Source: CBDVBD01 sp965372135 (GTDB lineage Bacteria > Electryoneota > RPQS01 > CBDVBD01). Taken from it: a stretch of DNA of 37,954 bases. The notes under the pieces were generated by a model. That model was not told the DNA's origin, searched no databases, and saw nothing but the letters and a program-made list of their open reading frames with translations. The stretch is from contig CBDVBD010000012.1 in the NCBI GenBank assembly GCA_965372135.1, forward strand, positions 1 through 37,954, written 5' to 3'. Every line of letters begins with the position of its first letter. The first letter of the stretch is position 1. Positions 15,882 through 24,458 of this stretch are shown one piece after another. The translations under genes and the position numbers were made by a program.

Positions 15882-18350
15882 ATGGTAATTCCATCAAAGA
15901 TGGTCCCCCGGATAGGTGTACTGGTAGCGGTAACAGTCGTAATGGGGTGGTTAACGTTGTACATTCCCAACGTAGAACTGCTCACTGCTACGGTATTCTT
16001 GGCGGGTTATTGGTGCGGTCCTTGGTGGGGGATGTTGGTGGGCTTCTTGGGAGAAGGGTTATTCTCCCTGACCAATCCCTATGGAATGCCCCTGCCGCCA
16101 CTGCTGTTTGCCCAGTGTATTGGCATGACCTTAGCAGGACTGGCGGGTGGCTGGGTTAGAAGGCACTTGCGTCAAGATCACAAGTTTCAATATATGATTA
16201 CGTTAGCCGTCATCGGCTTGGTTGTCACTTTTGTTTTTGACGTTATAACCACAATCAGCTTCCCCATCGCCATGGGCTTACCTTTGTCGATGATCTGGTA
16301 CTACCTGATTAGCGGAGTAGTATTTATGGCAATCCACGGTTTGAGTAACATTGTCATATTTGCCGTGATCGTCCGCTTGGTCATAACCAGGATACCACGG
16401 ATTAACATTGGTGAAAAAGCCTCCGTGGGGGTAATCGTAATTCTTATCGTAGTATTTAACATCCAGGCTCAGGAACCGGTCGATTCCCAGCCGCCTCCGG
16501 ATTCCTTACAAACAGTATCGGACTCATTATCCATAGATTCTCTGGTCGTGCCCGAACCGGAATACGACAACCTCCCGACCTTGGAACTGATGTTAGCGCC
16601 TGGGTTAACCGGCGATTCCTTGTCAATCGGCAGGAGCATGAACCGCTCTCAGATGCTGGAACTCGGTATCGAAGACATGGGCGACGTGGTACGATATTTC
16701 CCCAACACTTATCCCCACGATATGGCTACCTTCGGTGCCTATTCCTCGATCTCAATCCGTGCCCAGTTCCCCCGGAGTACTCATGTAACACTGGATGGGC
16801 GAACCTTGAATCACCGCCGAAACGGCTTGGTAGATCTCAATGAAATTATCGTAGAAGAGGTCGAGGAAACTTATCTGGAACCGATATCCTCATCTATAAC
16901 ACCGCCTGCCACCGGCGGAAACATCGGCTTCCGATCTTTCCTGCCTATGGCGGATACTCCATTCTCCCGGATAGCGGTACGCGCCGGCTACTACGGCTTT
17001 ACCACCGTTGACTATCATATCGCTCAGCGGGTTACAGAAAACTGGTCCGCCAATATCGCAGGGCAGGTGGGGTATTTCGAAGACCGGGGAGATTCTACTG
17101 AAGTGGAATCAACCCACTTCCGCAGTCATCTGACTTACCGACCCACTCCCTTGTGGACCGGGCGGCTATCCTATTATCACTCCCGCGCCAAGAATGAAAT
17201 CCCATTCCCCGTGAGTTATCACAAATCACTACGGAATGACTTAGTACTGTCAATAGTCCGCAAGATCGATGTGGCGCGGGGTCCCCGGCTGGAATTACAA
17301 ACATGGGTAACCGACATCCACCAAAACGATTCGGATATATTCCGTGAAGCTGAATTCCGTGCCGGAGGGCAGTTGAGGATAGTGACCCCGGTGTGCAGCA
17401 CCGGATCGATATGGGCTGGAATATTCAGCGAAGGCTGGGAAATTGAAAGCGGAAATAACCTATCGCACCGAGACCACGAATTCCGGCTTTTCGGGGGCGC
17501 TTCAGTACCTGTTGTTCCCATGTTGGAAGCCCGTACCTCGCTGATGTACTCCGTGTATAAGACTGATATTAGGGAACCTGCAGGATCAGCCGCCATCCAA
17601 TTCCAACCAATATCCTGGGTCAGATTGACCGGAACCGCCGAAATTACCTTCCGAGCACCGTCATATTTCGAACAACACGGAAATATGGAATTATACCTCC
17701 GGGATGATCTTGTAGAGCCGGAACTTCGACTGGCGCAATACGAAATCCTCATATCGAGTGGAGCCCTTGACTCCGAAAAATCACGGACCTATTCGACTGA
17801 GCTATCATTGAAGCTGCCATGGGAACTGCAAATTTCCTTCTGCGGGTATCAGAAAGAATTGAAAAACCCCATCGTATTTCGACCGGTATTGTCTCAGGGA
17901 TCATCGAACAATTACATCCAAGCTCAAAACGGAACCGCCACCTCCTGGCGGGGAGGATACATTGCCGGGAAATGGGCGGTGTGGGATTCCTTGGAATTGT
18001 CCGGTGTCGCCAGCCTAAATGGAGACATCAACCATTATGACCAATTCACTCCAAATAAGTCTGGATGGGCTGCACTCACCTATCGACATACATATTTTAA
18101 AGGCGATCTGCGGGTGATCGGACGGCTGGAAGAGGTGTACTGGATCGAAAGACAAGCGACCAAGTATCTAAGAACATATACCTTGCCGGAAGTCTATATC
18201 ACCAATTTCCGAATATCAGCCACCATCGAAGAATTCACTCTATTCTGGGGCATGAATAACCTGTTGTCCGAAGACTATGAATTGCTGGGCGGATTCCCCA
18301 TGATACATCGTGAAGAAGTGTACGGCATCCGCTGGAATTTCCTGGAATGA
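15882..18350 (+). CDS. Fused ECF-type S component and TonB-dependent-receptor-like barrel (putative cobalamin transport)
   Basis: 822 residues in one uninterrupted frame. Residues ~8-172 are a hydrophobic ~6-helix segment resembling ECF transporter substrate-binding (S) components (AGYWCGPWWGMLVGFLGEG, NPYGMPLPPLLFAQ, HGLSNIVIFAVIVR). Residues ~173-197 (RINIGEK then VGVIVILIVVFNIQAQ) look like a signal peptide or seventh helix with possible cleavage after Ala196. A Ser/Pro/Asp-rich linker follows, then a TonB-receptor-like plug (~240-345: SISIRAQFPRSTHVTLDGR, GLVDLNEIIVEEVEE) and a beta barrel to the C-terminal aromatic-rich strand (GIRWNFLE). AGGAAA lies five bases before the ATG. Downstream of a cobalamin riboswitch, so the substrate is probably B12 or a precursor. 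Internal in-frame GTG (16365) and TTG (16377) codons could start a separate barrel with its own signal peptide, but neither has a clear ribosome binding site. No EcfA/EcfT genes in the window. Confidence 0.75.
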   Translation: MVIPSKMVPRIGVLVAVTVVMGWLTLYIPNVELLTATVFLAGYWCGPWWGMLVGFLGEGLFSLTNPYGMPLPPLLFAQCIGMTLAGLAGGWVRRHLRQDHKFQYMITLAVIGLVVTFVFDVITTISFPIAMGLPLSMIWYYLISGVVFMAIHGLSNIVIFAVIVRLVITRIPRINIGEKASVGVIVILIVVFNIQAQEPVDSQPPPDSLQTVSDSLSIDSLVVPEPEYDNLPTLELMLAPGLTGDSLSIGRSMNRSQMLELGIEDMGDVVRYFPNTYPHDMATFGAYSSISIRAQFPRSTHVTLDGRTLNHRRNGLVDLNEIIVEEVEETYLEPISSSITPPATGGNIGFRSFLPMADTPFSRIAVRAGYYGFTTVDYHIAQRVTENWSANIAGQVGYFEDRGDSTEVESTHFRSHLTYRPTPLWTGRLSYYHSRAKNEIPFPVSYHKSLRNDLVLSIVRKIDVARGPRLELQTWVTDIHQNDSDIFREAEFRAGGQLRIVTPVCSTGSIWAGIFSEGWEIESGNNLSHRDHEFRLFGGASVPVVPMLEARTSLMYSVYKTDIREPAGSAAIQFQPISWVRLTGTAEITFRAPSYFEQHGNMELYLRDDLVEPELRLAQYEILISSGALDSEKSRTYSTELSLKLPWELQISFCGYQKELKNPIVFRPVLSQGSSNNYIQAQNGTATSWRGGYIAGKWAVWDSLELSGVASLNGDINHYDQFTPNKSGWAALTYRHTYFKGDLRVIGRLEEVYWIERQATKYLRTYTLPEVYITNFRISATIEEFTLFWGMNNLLSEDYELLGGFPMIHREEVYGIRWNFLE

Positions 18351-20551
18351 AAATAGTGCAAGTTATTAGAAAATATAGACCAATTGCTCCGATGATACTC
18401 TGCTCGGCAGTCCTGCTGAGTTGGTACATTCCGGGTTTCGGTCAGGTCAACCAGTTTCCTATCCAAATCAATGGGCGGGTAACCCACTACCTGAGTAACG
18501 AACCGATCACCGGTGCAAATATACAAATAGTCGGAACCACCTGGGGAACCACGACTGATCCCAACGGTTATTTCGAATTCCGTGCCGTCCCAGAGGGCAC
18601 TTACCATCTTACCGTATCCCACGTGGCTTATCACCCAGAACAATTCGACATCCGTATCCAACCGGGAATTCCCGAACATCTAACTATCACCTTGCAGCCA
18701 TTGATACATCCCTTACCGGATGTCCAAGTGCTTTATCCAACCAACCAGGAAGACCCTGTAATATCAAAGACTATCATCGAACGAAAGGTTATTGAACGAT
18801 CCGGTGCCGGATCGGTCGGTGACCTGTTAGCCGATCACAGTATGTTGTTCGTAAAAGAACACGGCGGTGTTGGCGGCTCACAATTAGCCAGCATCCGTGG
18901 CAGCGATCCCAATCAGGTAGTGGTGGTTGTCGACGGGCGACGGCTGAATGCACCCGGATACGGTGAGGTTGATTTGAGCACTATCCCGGTCGAAGGCATA
19001 GAACGGATCGAGATCATCCGCGGTCCCAGCCTTGAACATGGGGGCGATGCCGTCGGTGGTGTGATTCGGATTATCACACGGTCGATACAAAATGCTTCGG
19101 AACGCAGGATACAAGCGGGTACTGGGTCCTTCGGCCTGCGTCAGGCGCGGTTCTACCTGTCGCAAAAAGGTAATCCTGCAGTGGCATTCAATGGATCACT
19201 TACCGCTAGCCGAAATGATTATAAGTATACTAATCGTTTGGGAATAACACCACGGCGCAAAAACGCCGATATGGACAGTGACAACTTGTTCTGGAAAACC
19301 CAAGGACAGGTAATGGGGTGGCGGTTGACACTAACCGCTTCCCAATATCGCATCGAACGCGGGATCCCCGGTGATCTTGACCAACTGACACCAAACGCTC
19401 GTCTGAAACAACGTCGTCGTGACATCCAATTCTCTGGCAAGCATGTCACACCTAAATGGGAACTTACCGGTTTAGTTTATGGCGGTGAAGACCGTGCCCA
19501 TCACCAGAATCCGGACGCACTGATTCCCCTTGACGCCACCCACACCGAACAAAATGCTGGTGTAAAAACCACTTGGGAATTACATCCCCTGCATGGGTTC
19601 CAATTCTATATAGACCACGAAACCCGGTGGGATGGTTTCGAAAGCCCATCGATTGAATCCGGCAACGTGGAACGTTGGTCCCATGGCGCTGTAGCACAGA
19701 TTAAACATCGGATGAATCTGCCGAACAATTTCCCAATGACAAACTTAACCTGCAAAGGCGCTGTCCGAGTGGACAAACTCACCAATCTCAGAGAATATTG
19801 GACTTACCAAACCGGTTGTTACCTGGCTCATCGGGGCGAATTATCATATCATATCAGAGGAAATATCGGTACCGCATTTCGACCGCCGACTTTCACATCC
19901 CTGTTCTGGAAAGAAGACGTGTTCGCACGGGGGAATCCCGATCTTGGACCGGAAACCAGCCTGAATCGGGAAATTGGTGCCGGGCTTAGCTGGTCACGAA
20001 GGATCAACTTGAATATTGATATCGCGGGTTTCTGGCGGGATACCGATGACATCATCCTGTGGCGCCGGGGTTTCGATGGTCGCTGGTCACCCTACAACGT
20101 ATCCCAGGTAAAAACCGAAGGGATCGAAGTCACTACCGCAGTATCCCCTCAAAATGAGTGGGCTCGGATCGAGTACACCGGCACATTCCTCAAAGCCATC
20201 AACCACAGTGGTGAATCCAACTACGACAACAAAGAACTGCCCTATCGCCCCCGGCAGGTTTCCCGACTAACCTGTGAACTGAACTGGAACAATTGGTGGT
20301 GGAACTACAACATACAATGGGTCAGCCGCCGCTATATTCGGGAATCCAATTCCATACCGTTAGCAGCGGCGGGAATGGGACCTTACCGCCTGATGGACGT
20401 ATCCATCGGAAATACCATGTCGCTGATGGGCAGTCATTGGCGTATCCAATTGGAAATCAGAAACATAACAAATATCGATTATCAAGTTGTAGAGCGTTCG
20501 CCCATGCCAGGCAGAGTATGGCGAACCACTCTTTCTGTAGAATTTCCGTAA
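18347..20551 (+). CDS. TonB-dependent receptor, BtuB-like (putative cobalamin)
   Basis: 734 residues. Signal peptide (residues 1-~32, MILCSAVLLSWYIPGFGQ), then a carboxypeptidase-regulatory-like beta-sandwich domain (~40-115: GRVTHYLSNEPITGANIQI, GTTTDPNGYFEFRAVPEGTY), the plug domain (~140-250: LASIRGSDPNQVVVVVDGR, STIPVEGIERIEIIRGPS, GDAVGGVIRIITR) and a ~22-strand-sized barrel ending TTLSVEFP. TonB-dependent receptors move large ligands across the outer membrane using TonB-ExbB-ExbD energy. The N-terminal extra domain is typical for FCB bacteria. The start codon overlaps the stop of the fused gene (ATGA), implying translational coupling. Cobalamin as substrate is inferred from the riboswitch and gene neighbours. 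Confidence 0.9.
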   Translation: MKIVQVIRKYRPIAPMILCSAVLLSWYIPGFGQVNQFPIQINGRVTHYLSNEPITGANIQIVGTTWGTTTDPNGYFEFRAVPEGTYHLTVSHVAYHPEQFDIRIQPGIPEHLTITLQPLIHPLPDVQVLYPTNQEDPVISKTIIERKVIERSGAGSVGDLLADHSMLFVKEHGGVGGSQLASIRGSDPNQVVVVVDGRRLNAPGYGEVDLSTIPVEGIERIEIIRGPSLEHGGDAVGGVIRIITRSIQNASERRIQAGTGSFGLRQARFYLSQKGNPAVAFNGSLTASRNDYKYTNRLGITPRRKNADMDSDNLFWKTQGQVMGWRLTLTASQYRIERGIPGDLDQLTPNARLKQRRRDIQFSGKHVTPKWELTGLVYGGEDRAHHQNPDALIPLDATHTEQNAGVKTTWELHPLHGFQFYIDHETRWDGFESPSIESGNVERWSHGAVAQIKHRMNLPNNFPMTNLTCKGAVRVDKLTNLREYWTYQTGCYLAHRGELSYHIRGNIGTAFRPPTFTSLFWKEDVFARGNPDLGPETSLNREIGAGLSWSRRINLNIDIAGFWRDTDDIILWRRGFDGRWSPYNVSQVKTEGIEVTTAVSPQNEWARIEYTGTFLKAINHSGESNYDNKELPYRPRQVSRLTCELNWNNWWWNYNIQWVSRRYIRESNSIPLAAAGMGPYRLMDVSIGNTMSLMGSHWRIQLEIRNITNIDYQVVERSPMPGRVWRTTLSVEFP

Positions 20552-20566
20552 ACCGCGGGAGGATGA

Positions 20567-21859
20567 ATGAAACGATTAATTGCTGCTCTGCTGATCTTCC
20601 TTACTATTTCGGGGATCATAATTGCGCAAACTCACTCGAAAGCCTATGTAGTAAATGGGCTTTCCGAAACTCTGGATGTGATCGACTTGGAAACAGGTAC
20701 GGTGTCGCACAATGTAACACCATTAGGATTGTGGCCCAATCATGTAATTTATCATCAGGACAACATCGTAGTGGTGAATTCCGGATATAATAACCTGCAG
20801 ATTATTGCACCCGAAACCTACCAAACCGTTGGTGCAGTGGAATTCGGCTTGAATCACAATCCATATTATTCCTGCAGTCTAAGTGATGGACGAGTGGCGG
20901 TGTCACATTATCTGGATAATTCCGTGTCTCTGGTTAACATCCAAACCCTGCAGGAAGAAGCCTCAATCCCCGTTGGTCTGAAACCGGAAGGGCTGATACA
21001 GGAAGGGAACGAACTATTCGTGGCGATCACAAATATGTTCGGTGAACGGGAAACCGGCAAGGTGTATGTGATTGATTTGACAACAAATACCGTGGTGGAT
21101 CAAATCGATGTGGGTGATAATCCGCAGTGGATTGGCAAAGGACAGGATGGAAATCTACATGTGGTATGTACCGGTGACTATTATGCATCATGGGGTGAAG
21201 TGTATGTGCTTGATCCTGTCACTCATCAGATCGTCAATACCGTTACACTGGGGTCCTCTCCTGGAACCTGGGCGATGATGCCGTCAGGTGTTGCATACCT
21301 CGGCGCTTTGATCTGGGGTAGTGGCGGGCACCTTCTGGCTTATGATACCAACACCTACCAGGTTATCCATGACGAAACCAACCCATTGGAGGTCGGTGGT
21401 GGAGTAATGGGTGTGACCGCCGGTGAGGATAATCGGTTATATATCTGCATGCTCGAAACCGATCAGATAAAGGTGATGGACCATAATGAAACCATCATCG
21501 CAACCTACAATGTCGGCGACGGTCCCCAAAGTATCGCATTACATCCAGTGGGATCATCAGCACCTGAAAGCAATCTGACAAATATACCCGCGGAATTCCG
21601 TCTAATGCAGAACTACCCTAATCCCTTTAATGCCGCCACGGTCATCCCATATCAACTGTCCGACGGTGTACAGTCAGCGGTAATCAATGTGATAAACCTT
21701 ATGGGACAACAGGTGAAACAGTTTCGAGTACATGGTGTTGGTTCCATAATCTGGGATGGTACCGATCAACATGGGAATACCTTGTCTGCCGGTACTTACT
21801 GGGTGCAATTGTCGGGAGCAGGAAGTCTGCAGTCTATCCATATGGTTTATTTACCGTGA
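20567..21859 (+). CDS. Secreted YncE-type beta-propeller with T9SS-like sorting domain (BtuG-like candidate)
   Basis: 430 residues. Signal peptide 1-~21 (LLIFLTISGIIIAQ), then about seven blade-like repeats of the YncE/PQQ type, each with a [V/L]xVxDxxTxxV strand pair (e.g. SETLDVIDLETGTV, GKVYVIDLTTNTVV, GEVYVLDPVTHQIV), and a C-terminal ~75-residue immunoglobulin-like tail starting at FRLMQNYPNPFNAATVIPY and ending GTYWVQLSGAGS...MVYLP, the signature of type IX secretion sorting domains. It is third in the cobalamin-riboswitch operon, 15 bases after the TonB receptor. In Bacteroides the surface seven-bladed propeller BtuG binds B12 and hands it to BtuB; fold and context here suggest the same job, with a T9SS tail in place of a lipid anchor. 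That function is inference. Confidence 0.82.
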   Translation: MKRLIAALLIFLTISGIIIAQTHSKAYVVNGLSETLDVIDLETGTVSHNVTPLGLWPNHVIYHQDNIVVVNSGYNNLQIIAPETYQTVGAVEFGLNHNPYYSCSLSDGRVAVSHYLDNSVSLVNIQTLQEEASIPVGLKPEGLIQEGNELFVAITNMFGERETGKVYVIDLTTNTVVDQIDVGDNPQWIGKGQDGNLHVVCTGDYYASWGEVYVLDPVTHQIVNTVTLGSSPGTWAMMPSGVAYLGALIWGSGGHLLAYDTNTYQVIHDETNPLEVGGGVMGVTAGEDNRLYICMLETDQIKVMDHNETIIATYNVGDGPQSIALHPVGSSAPESNLTNIPAEFRLMQNYPNPFNAATVIPYQLSDGVQSAVINVINLMGQQVKQFRVHGVGSIIWDGTDQHGNTLSAGTYWVQLSGAGSLQSIHMVYLP

Positions 21860-21962
21860 AAAATGCAAATTACTAAGAAAAGCTGATTACTTAAGAGTAA
21901 GAATTACAATTGTATGTCATAGAAAACACCAACTTGAACTGATTGTCACAATCCCCAATTAA

Positions 21963-22002
21963 TTACAAAAAAAACCTTGCTTAAGCTTGGTTTTTTTTGT
22001 AA
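21963..22002. terminator. Bidirectional intrinsic terminator after the cobalamin operon
   Basis: A perfect 14-bp inverted repeat: TTACAAAAAAAACC (21963-21976), 12-base loop containing the palindrome GCTTAAGC, GGTTTTTTTTGTAA (21989-22002). U-rich on both strands. The rest of 21860-22158 (about 300 bases) is AT-rich with no convincing gene; only weak promoter-like boxes (TTGTAT 22073-22078, TATCAT 22096-22101) precede trpS. Confidence 0.8.
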
Positions 22003-22158
22003 ATTAGTTTTTTGGATTAATATAAGAATCTTATAGTATTTTCAGCGGAAGTTTAACTTCAGCATAGGCAGTTTGTATCTAACTAAGACCGTTTATATCA
22101 TTATGTAAATAAATAATATAGCAACTTTTTTAATCCCATAATTACCGAGTAATCAGGC

Positions 22159-23160
22159 ATGAGTTCAGAAAAGTCAGAGAAGAAGAAACGAATATTAAGC
22201 GGGATGCGTCCCACTGGGAAACTGCACCTTGGTCATCTGGTAGGTGCCTTGGAAAACTGGGTGTCATTACAAAACGTATATCAGAATTTTCACCTGGTGG
22301 CAGATTGGCATGTCTTGACCACCGACTACCAGAGAACCGAGGAAATCTACCCCAATACTGTCGAAATGATAATTGACTGGCTGTCAGCCGGCATTGATCC
22401 CAATATATCCCCAGTATTCGTGCAATCCCAGGTCAAGGAACATGCCGAGCTGCACTTGATACTTTCTATGCTGATCACTCTGTCGCGGTTGGAGCGAAAT
22501 CCAGCCGTGAAAGAGCAAGCAAAAGCTCTGGGATTAGAGAAGGTGATTTCCTACGGTCATGTCGGGTATCCGGTGCTGCAGGCTGCCGACATCCTGATAT
22601 ACAAAGGCGATTTAGTACCGGTAGGTGAAGATCAAGTTCCTCACGTTGAAATCACCCGTGAAATCGCCAGGAAATTCAACTCTCTATATGGGAACGTATT
22701 CCCGGAGCCCCAAGCGAAGCTGACTAAATTCGCCCGGTTGCCGGGATTGGACCGGCAACGGATGTCCAAGTCGGTGAGGAACACCATCTTGATGAGCGAT
22801 CCTCCGGATGAAATCTGGCAGCGGCTGCGTGGAGCGATTACCGATGAACAGAAAGTACGTCGTGGCGACCCTGGCAGACCGGACGTATGTTTAATCTTTA
22901 CCTATCACCAGAAATTCAATCCGGAAGAAACCGAAGAAATCGAAATCGATTGCAAAAGCGGTGCTCTGGGTTGTGTGGATTGCAAAAAACGAATCCACCA
23001 AGCTATTATCAACTACTTAGTGCCGATCCAGGAACGTCGAGCCCATTACGAAGCCAATCGGGATGAAGTAATCACCATTATCGAAGAAGGCAATCGAAAG
23101 GCACGGGAAATCGCCAGCGCTACCATGTCGGACGTCCATGCTGCCATGAAATTGGGATAA
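22159..23160 (+). CDS. trpS: Tryptophanyl-tRNA synthetase, with possible [4Fe-4S] cluster site
   Basis: 333 residues, class I aminoacyl-tRNA synthetase: ILSGMRPTGKLHLGHLVGAL with HLGH at residues 23-26 and the RMSKS loop at 201-205 (KMSKS equivalent), and the Trp-specific VPVGEDQVPHVE. Near the anticodon-binding part lie Cys244, Cys265, Cys272, Cys275 in the pattern C-x20-C-x6-C-x2-C (GALGCVDCKK). Thermotoga maritima TrpRS has a similarly placed C-x22-C-x6-C-x2-C that binds a [4Fe-4S] cluster, so a cluster is plausible here. Charges tRNA-Trp in the cytoplasm. Four bases precede scpA, suggesting an operon. Confidence 0.96.
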   Translation: MSSEKSEKKKRILSGMRPTGKLHLGHLVGALENWVSLQNVYQNFHLVADWHVLTTDYQRTEEIYPNTVEMIIDWLSAGIDPNISPVFVQSQVKEHAELHLILSMLITLSRLERNPAVKEQAKALGLEKVISYGHVGYPVLQAADILIYKGDLVPVGEDQVPHVEITREIARKFNSLYGNVFPEPQAKLTKFARLPGLDRQRMSKSVRNTILMSDPPDEIWQRLRGAITDEQKVRRGDPGRPDVCLIFTYHQKFNPEETEEIEIDCKSGALGCVDCKKRIHQAIINYLVPIQERRAHYEANRDEVITIIEEGNRKAREIASATMSDVHAAMKLG

Positions 23161-23164
23161 ACGT

Positions 23165-23899
23165 GTGAGTTATCGCATCACCATACCAAAATTCGAAGGA
23201 CCTCTGGACCTGCTCCTATTCCTGATTCGTAAGAACGAGATGGACATCACCGATATCCCCATTGCATCCATCACCAAGCAGTACCTGGGATATTTGGAAA
23301 CCATGCAGGTGCTAAATCTTGAGCAGGCTGGGGATTACATACTGATGGCTTCGACTTTGATGAATGTCAAATCCCAGATGCTTCTGCCCACTGAGGAGCC
23401 ATTGCCTTTGGAGGAAATCGAAGATCCGCGCGCGGATTTGGTCCGACGGTTGCAGGCTTATCAAGCGGTGAAGGATGTGGCCGTCGAATTGAAACAAATG
23501 GAATTCGAAGCAGCTCATTTCCTCCCCAGAGCCTTTTTCCCGGAATTGTCCAGCAAAGAACTCGAAGATATTTCCATGGGGGAAGTAACATTGGTCGATT
23601 TCCTGGAAGCGTTTCGACGGAGCATTTCCAAATGGGGAACCGTAGTGCACCGTGTGGCTGCCAATCGGATCAACTTAGATGAGATGATTACTCGTATCAT
23701 CAAACGACTGGGAAATGCGGAAAAAGTATCCTGGCAGGAATTATTTACCGAAGCTGCCGACCGGCTGGAACGCATCTTGATACTCCTATCGCTGTTGGAA
23801 ATGTCCCGGTTACAACAGGTATCACTAAAACAAACACGGGCATTTGGAAACCTCTGGGTGATCCCGTTGAATTGTCATGAATTCCAAAGAGCTTCGTGA
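23165..23899 (+). CDS. scpA: Segregation and condensation protein A
   Basis: 244 residues. Starts GTG at 23165 with the diagnostic ITIPKFEGPLDLLLFLIRKN, then EMDITDIPIASITKQYL, and GDYILMASTLMNVKSQMLLP (residues ~56-75); the C-terminal winged-helix ends with the VSLKQTRAFGNLWV segment. ScpA is the kleisin that bridges the SMC heads in chromosome segregation, with ScpB. It overlaps scpB by 23 bases and follows trpS by four bases. Confidence 0.95.
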   Translation: MSYRITIPKFEGPLDLLLFLIRKNEMDITDIPIASITKQYLGYLETMQVLNLEQAGDYILMASTLMNVKSQMLLPTEEPLPLEEIEDPRADLVRRLQAYQAVKDVAVELKQMEFEAAHFLPRAFFPELSSKELEDISMGEVTLVDFLEAFRRSISKWGTVVHRVAANRINLDEMITRIIKRLGNAEKVSWQELFTEAADRLERILILLSLLEMSRLQQVSLKQTRAFGNLWVIPLNCHEFQRAS

Positions 23900-24416
23900 A
23901 ACCATAGAAGTACTGCTCTTTTCCAGCGACACACCTCTGACGCTGAAACGGATGCAAATATTCGCCAAAGGTTTCCCCCAAAAGGAAATCCTGGAAGCCA
24001 TCGATGACCTGAACCTGGAATATGGCTCCACCGGACGTATCTTTGAGATCCGCGCTCTGGCAGGCGGCTATCAGTTGGTTACCCGAAAGGAATTCGGCGA
24101 CCTGGCTCGACAGTACCATAAACACCGCACCGTTCCACGGTTAACGCCGGCTGCATTGGAAACATTGGCGATAATAGCATATCAACAACCCATCACCCGG
24201 CTGAGAATTGAGGAAGTTCGTGGTGTGGACGCGTCGGGAGTGCTGCATACATTACTCGAACGCAGATTAGTACGAATTGCTGGTCGTGACAAAGGAATCG
24301 GACGACCGTTATTGTACGGCACCACTGACGAATTCCTGCGGTACTTTGGACTGAACGATCTTGCTGATCTACCTAATCATAAAGAAACATTAGAACTATT
24401 ACAAAAAAAATCCTAA
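23877..24416 (+). CDS. scpB: Segregation and condensation protein B
   Basis: 179 residues: two winged-helix domains, with ELRETIEVLLFSSDTPLTL at the start, IFEIRALAGGYQLVTRKEF, and the conserved LTPAALETLAIIAYQQPITR followed by IEEVRGVDASGVLHTLLER and GRPLLYGTTDEFLRYFGL. Homodimer that binds the ScpA kleisin in the SMC condensin. Starts inside the end of scpA (23-base overlap), so translational coupling is likely. Confidence 0.96.
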   Translation: MNSKELRETIEVLLFSSDTPLTLKRMQIFAKGFPQKEILEAIDDLNLEYGSTGRIFEIRALAGGYQLVTRKEFGDLARQYHKHRTVPRLTPAALETLAIIAYQQPITRLRIEEVRGVDASGVLHTLLERRLVRIAGRDKGIGRPLLYGTTDEFLRYFGLNDLADLPNHKETLELLQKKS

Positions 24417-24458
24417 ATATTCCGGCAGATTCCGGATCTACTGCACGGGAGATATTAC

